A DNA stretch of 64,000 bases from Streptomyces chattanoogensis. Lineage in GTDB: Bacteria; Actinomycetota; Actinomycetes; Streptomycetales; Streptomycetaceae. The position numbers and the translations under genes were made by a program. The DNA is taken from positions 620,001 through 684,000 of the forward strand of contig NZ_LGKG01000001.1 in NCBI RefSeq assembly GCF_001294335.1, written 5' to 3'. The notes beneath the pieces were generated by a model. It was not told where the DNA came from and made no database searches. It was given only the letters and a program-made list of their open reading frames with translations. Each line of letters opens with the position of its first letter. The first letter of the stretch is position 1. This document shows, piece after piece, positions 61,511 through 64,000 of this stretch.

Positions 61511-62272
61511 GTGCGCATCGCCAGATTCTCCATCGACGGCAACGTCGGCTTCGGCGTGGTCGAGGGCGACGAACTCGACGTCATCAAGGGACACCCGTTC
61601 GCCGCATTCGAGCGCTCGGGCCAGAAGGTCCCCCTGGACAAGATCCGGCTTCTGCCGCCCACCCTGCCCAACAAGATCGTCGCGATCGGCCGCAACTACG
61701 CCGAACACGCCGCCGAGCTGGGCAACGAGGTCCCCGACGCCCCGGTCACCTTCTTCAAGCCCTCCACCTCCGTGGTCGGCCCCGGCGACCCCATCGCCTA
61801 CCCCTCCTTCTCCCAGGAGGTGCACCACGAGGCGGAGCTCGCCGTCGTCATCGGCCGGATGTGCCGCGAGGTGCCCCGCGAGCGGGTCAAGGACGTCATC
61901 CTCGGCTATACCTGCGCCAACGACATCACCGCGCGTGACGTCCAGCGGCGCGAGCAGCAGTGGACCCGGGCCAAGGGCTTCGACTCCTCCTGCCCCCTCG
62001 GCCCCTGGATCGAGACCGAGCTCGACCCCCGCGATCTGACCATCCAGTGCACCGTCAACGGCGAACAGCGCCAGCTCGGCCGCACCAGCGAGATGATCCG
62101 TCCGATCGAGGACCTGATCGTCCACATCACCGAGGCGATGACGCTGCTTCCCGGCGACGTCGTCCTCACGGGCACCCCGGCCGGGGTCGGCCCGCTCAAC
62201 GTCGGCGACGAGGTCGCCGTCACCATCGAAGGCATCGGCACTCTCACCAACAAGGTGATCAAGCGTGGCTAA
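61511..62272 (+). CDS. Fumarylacetoacetate hydrolase family protein
   Basis: 253 aa from GTG 61511; GTG 61484 is an in-frame alternative. The FAH fold is clear: KIVAIGRNYAEHAAELGNEV, the metal ligands in HHEAELAVVIGR (E-x-E-type) and DITARDVQRRE, then GPWIETELDPRDL and TLLPGDVVLTGTPAGVGPLN. Family members cleave or decarboxylate beta-diketo or oxo acids (acylpyruvate hydrolase, 2-hydroxyhepta-diene-dioate isomerase). The substrate is not predictable. Its stop overlaps the gltX start by 8 bp, so the two are translationally coupled, a typical Streptomyces arrangement. Confidence 0.93.
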   Translation: MRIARFSIDGNVGFGVVEGDELDVIKGHPFAAFERSGQKVPLDKIRLLPPTLPNKIVAIGRNYAEHAAELGNEVPDAPVTFFKPSTSVVGPGDPIAYPSFSQEVHHEAELAVVIGRMCREVPRERVKDVILGYTCANDITARDVQRREQQWTRAKGFDSSCPLGPWIETELDPRDLTIQCTVNGEQRQLGRTSEMIRPIEDLIVHITEAMTLLPGDVVLTGTPAGVGPLNVGDEVAVTIEGIGTLTNKVIKRG

Positions 62273-63746
62273 CGCGACCCCCGTCCGCGTCCGTTTCTGT
62301 CCCTCCCCGACCGGCAACCCCCATGTGGGCCTGGTCCGTACCGCCCTGTTCAACTGGGCCTACGCCCGGCACACCGGCGGCAGCCTGGTCTTCCGGATCG
62401 AGGACACCGACGCGGCCCGCGACTCCGAGGAGTCCTACAACCAGCTGCTGGACTCGTTCCACTGGCTCGGCTTCGACTGGGACGAGGGCCCCGAGGTCGG
62501 CGGCCCGAACGCGCCGTATCGCCAGTCCGAGCGCATGGACCGCTACAAGGACATCGCCGACAAGCTCCTGGCCGGCGGGTACGCGTACCACTGCTACTGC
62601 ACCACCGAGGAGCTGGACGAGCGCCGCGACGCCGCCCGCAAGGCCGGCAAGCCCTCCGGTTACGACGGCAAGTGCCGCGAGGTGACCGACGGGCAGAAGG
62701 CCGCGTACGAGGCCGAGGGCCGCACCTCCGTCGTCCGCTTCCGCATGCCCGACGAGCCCATCACCTTCACCGACCTGGTGCGCGGCGAGCTGACCTTCAC
62801 CCCGGACAACGTCCCGGACTACGGCATCGTCCGCGCCAACGGCGCACCGCTCTACACGCTCGTCAACCCCGTCGACGACGCCCTGATGGGGATCACCCAT
62901 GTCCTGCGCGGCGAGGACCTGCTCTCCTCCACCCCCCGCCAGATCGCGCTGTACAAGGCCCTGATCGAGCTGGGCATCGCCTCCGCGATCCCCGCCTTCG
63001 GCCACCTGCCCTACGTCATGGGCGAGGGCAACAAGAAGCTCTCCAAGCGCGACCCGCAGGCCAGCCTCAACATCTACCGCGAGCGCGGCTTCCTCCCCGA
63101 GGGCCTGCTCAACTACCTGTCGCTGCTCGGCTGGTCCTTCTCCGCGGACGAGGACATCTTCACGATCCCCGAGCTCATCGAGAAGTTCGACATCGCGGAC
63201 GTCAACGCCAACCCGGCCCGCTTCGACCTGAAGAAGGCCGAGGCGATCAACGCCGAGCACATCCGCCGGCTGGACGTGAAGGCCTTCACCGAGGCCTGCG
63301 AGCCCTGGCTGACGGCCCCGTACGCCAACTGGGAGCCCGAGGACTTCGACCGGGCCGCCTGGGAGGCGATCGCCCCGCACGCCCAGACCCGTCTGACCGT
63401 CCTGTCCGACATCACCGCCAATGTCGACTTCCTCTTCCGCAAGGAGCCGGTCGAGGACGAGGCCTCCTGGACGAAGGCCATGAAGGGCGACCCGGTGGCC
63501 CTGCTGACCACCGCCCGCGCCAAGCTCATCGAGGCCGACTGGACCGCCGGCCCCGAGCCCCTCAAGGCCGCCGTCCTCGCCGCCGGCGAGGAGCACGGCC
63601 TCAAGCTCGGCAAGGCCCAGGCCCCGGTCCGCGTCGCCGTCACCGGCCGCACGGTCGGCCTGCCCCTCTTCGAGTCCCTGGAAATCCTGGGCAAGGAGCG
63701 CACCGTCGCCCGCATCGACGCGGCGCTGGCGAAGCTGGCGGTCTGA
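62265..63746 (+). CDS. gltX: Glutamyl-tRNA synthetase
   Basis: 493 aa from GTG 62265. Class I synthetase charging tRNA-Glu. The HIGH-type signature is PSPTGNPHVGLVRTALFNWA and the KMSKS-type is KKLSKRDPQ; DTDAARDSEES, the ATP/Glu pocket RIEDTDAARDS, and PYRQSERMDRY are all typical. Length is normal. In actinobacteria without glutaminyl-tRNA synthetase the enzyme is non-discriminating and also misacylates tRNA-Gln. It is coupled to the gene before it and followed by a strong hairpin. Confidence 0.97.
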   Translation: MANATPVRVRFCPSPTGNPHVGLVRTALFNWAYARHTGGSLVFRIEDTDAARDSEESYNQLLDSFHWLGFDWDEGPEVGGPNAPYRQSERMDRYKDIADKLLAGGYAYHCYCTTEELDERRDAARKAGKPSGYDGKCREVTDGQKAAYEAEGRTSVVRFRMPDEPITFTDLVRGELTFTPDNVPDYGIVRANGAPLYTLVNPVDDALMGITHVLRGEDLLSSTPRQIALYKALIELGIASAIPAFGHLPYVMGEGNKKLSKRDPQASLNIYRERGFLPEGLLNYLSLLGWSFSADEDIFTIPELIEKFDIADVNANPARFDLKKAEAINAEHIRRLDVKAFTEACEPWLTAPYANWEPEDFDRAAWEAIAPHAQTRLTVLSDITANVDFLFRKEPVEDEASWTKAMKGDPVALLTTARAKLIEADWTAGPEPLKAAVLAAGEEHGLKLGKAQAPVRVAVTGRTVGLPLFESLEILGKERTVARIDAALAKLAV

Positions 63747-63764
63747 TCCTCGTACGAGTGACCT

Positions 63765-63795
63765 GGGCCCGGAAGCCGGTACGGCTTCCGGGCCC
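63765..63795 (+). terminator. Terminator after gltX
   Basis: A perfect 13-bp stem (63765-63777 with 63783-63795) with a 5-nt loop, followed by TCGTTGT. It ends the FAH-gltX unit. Confidence 0.85.
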
Positions 63796-63877
63796 TCGTT
63801 GTATCCAGGACCGGACTACAACCTGGAAGGTGGGGACAATGACCGTGATAGAGGCAGAGACAAGAGGAGGGCTGACC

Positions 63878-64000
63878 GTGACCGCGCTCGCCGACCGGCC
63901 GCACATGCTGCTGAGCGAATTTGAAGAGCTGGCTCGTCTCGCCGCCCGGACTGCTGAGGGGCTGCGTCTGGAATTCATCAATGGAAGGTTGGGGATCAAG
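63878..64000 (+). CDS. Uma2-family protein (start only)
   Basis: 41 residues before the window ends, from GTG 63878 with AGGAGGG upstream; ATG 63839 in the same frame also has a usable site and would add 13 residues. TALADRPHMLLSEFEELARL then AEGLRLEFINGRLGIK is the usual start of Streptomyces Uma2 (DUF820) proteins, with the conserved E-x-I/F-N-G-R. It is the second family member in this window. Confidence 0.75.
   Translation, partial: MTALADRPHMLLSEFEELARLAARTAEGLRLEFINGRLGIK

Overview
The window is one continuous stretch of a Streptomyces-type chromosome. The evidence is very high GC with strong third-position GC bias, many GTG starts, overlapping GTGA/ATGA gene junctions, two conservon operons, a Tat-dependent polysaccharide lyase and phosphoesterase, and LAL, PucR and Scr1-type regulators. 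From memory, the gene order from the GGDEF/EAL gene through ilvBNC, serA, leuB, ilvE, cimA, accB/accE and the conservons to gltX resembles the Streptomyces coelicolor SCO5511-SCO5547 neighbourhood; I could not check this. I saw no rRNA, tRNA, insertion sequence, prophage or CRISPR array.

Layout. 1-12 kb is accessory: an XRE/DUF5753 regulator (cut by the window edge) divergent from a small ATPase over a perfect inverted repeat, an MMPL exporter, a membrane protein, a large LuxR-type ATPase regulator with a GNAT partner, a DUF6191 protein, a lipoprotein sugar dehydrogenase, an aldo/keto reductase and a 2-hydroxyacid dehydrogenase. 12-21 kb holds a membrane PAS-GGDEF-EAL protein with an apparently dead EAL domain, then ilvB-ilvN-ilvC behind a leader-peptide attenuator, then serA. 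21-28 kb has a PRC-barrel protein, a TetR regulator paired with a duplicated-domain protein of unknown function, and a proline catabolic set (PucR regulator divergent from proline dehydrogenase and P5C dehydrogenase). 28-31 kb is a three-gene membrane-lipid set, and 31-36 kb has a Tat-exported phosphoesterase, leuB and ilvE.

36-42 kb is the most unusual locus: an NCS1 permease divergent from a fused urease gamma/beta gene, a urease alpha-like gene, an agmatine-deiminase-family gene and a TetR regulator, with three near-identical palindromes in the shared promoter region and no nickel-insertion genes. 42-44 kb is cimA behind a second attenuator whose leader peptide carries two Ile codons. 44-50 kb holds a YceI protein, a family 8 polysaccharide lyase, the acetyl-CoA carboxylase beta and epsilon subunits, a block of inverted repeats and a DUF4360 protein. 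50-61 kb carries two tandem conservons (cvnA-B-C-D, minus strand). Both cvnD genes are broken by an internal deletion beside an identical 100-bp block, which suggests an assembly collapse. The window ends with a small protein with a duplicated motif, a fumarylacetoacetase-family gene, gltX and the start of a Uma2 gene.

Together the central part supplies most of the branched-chain amino acid pathway: acetohydroxyacid synthase, ketol-acid reductoisomerase, isopropylmalate dehydrogenase, aminotransferase and citramalate synthase. Two separate leader-peptide attenuators (Ile/Leu/Val codons before ilvB, Ile-Ile before cimA) would tie transcription to the charged tRNA pools.
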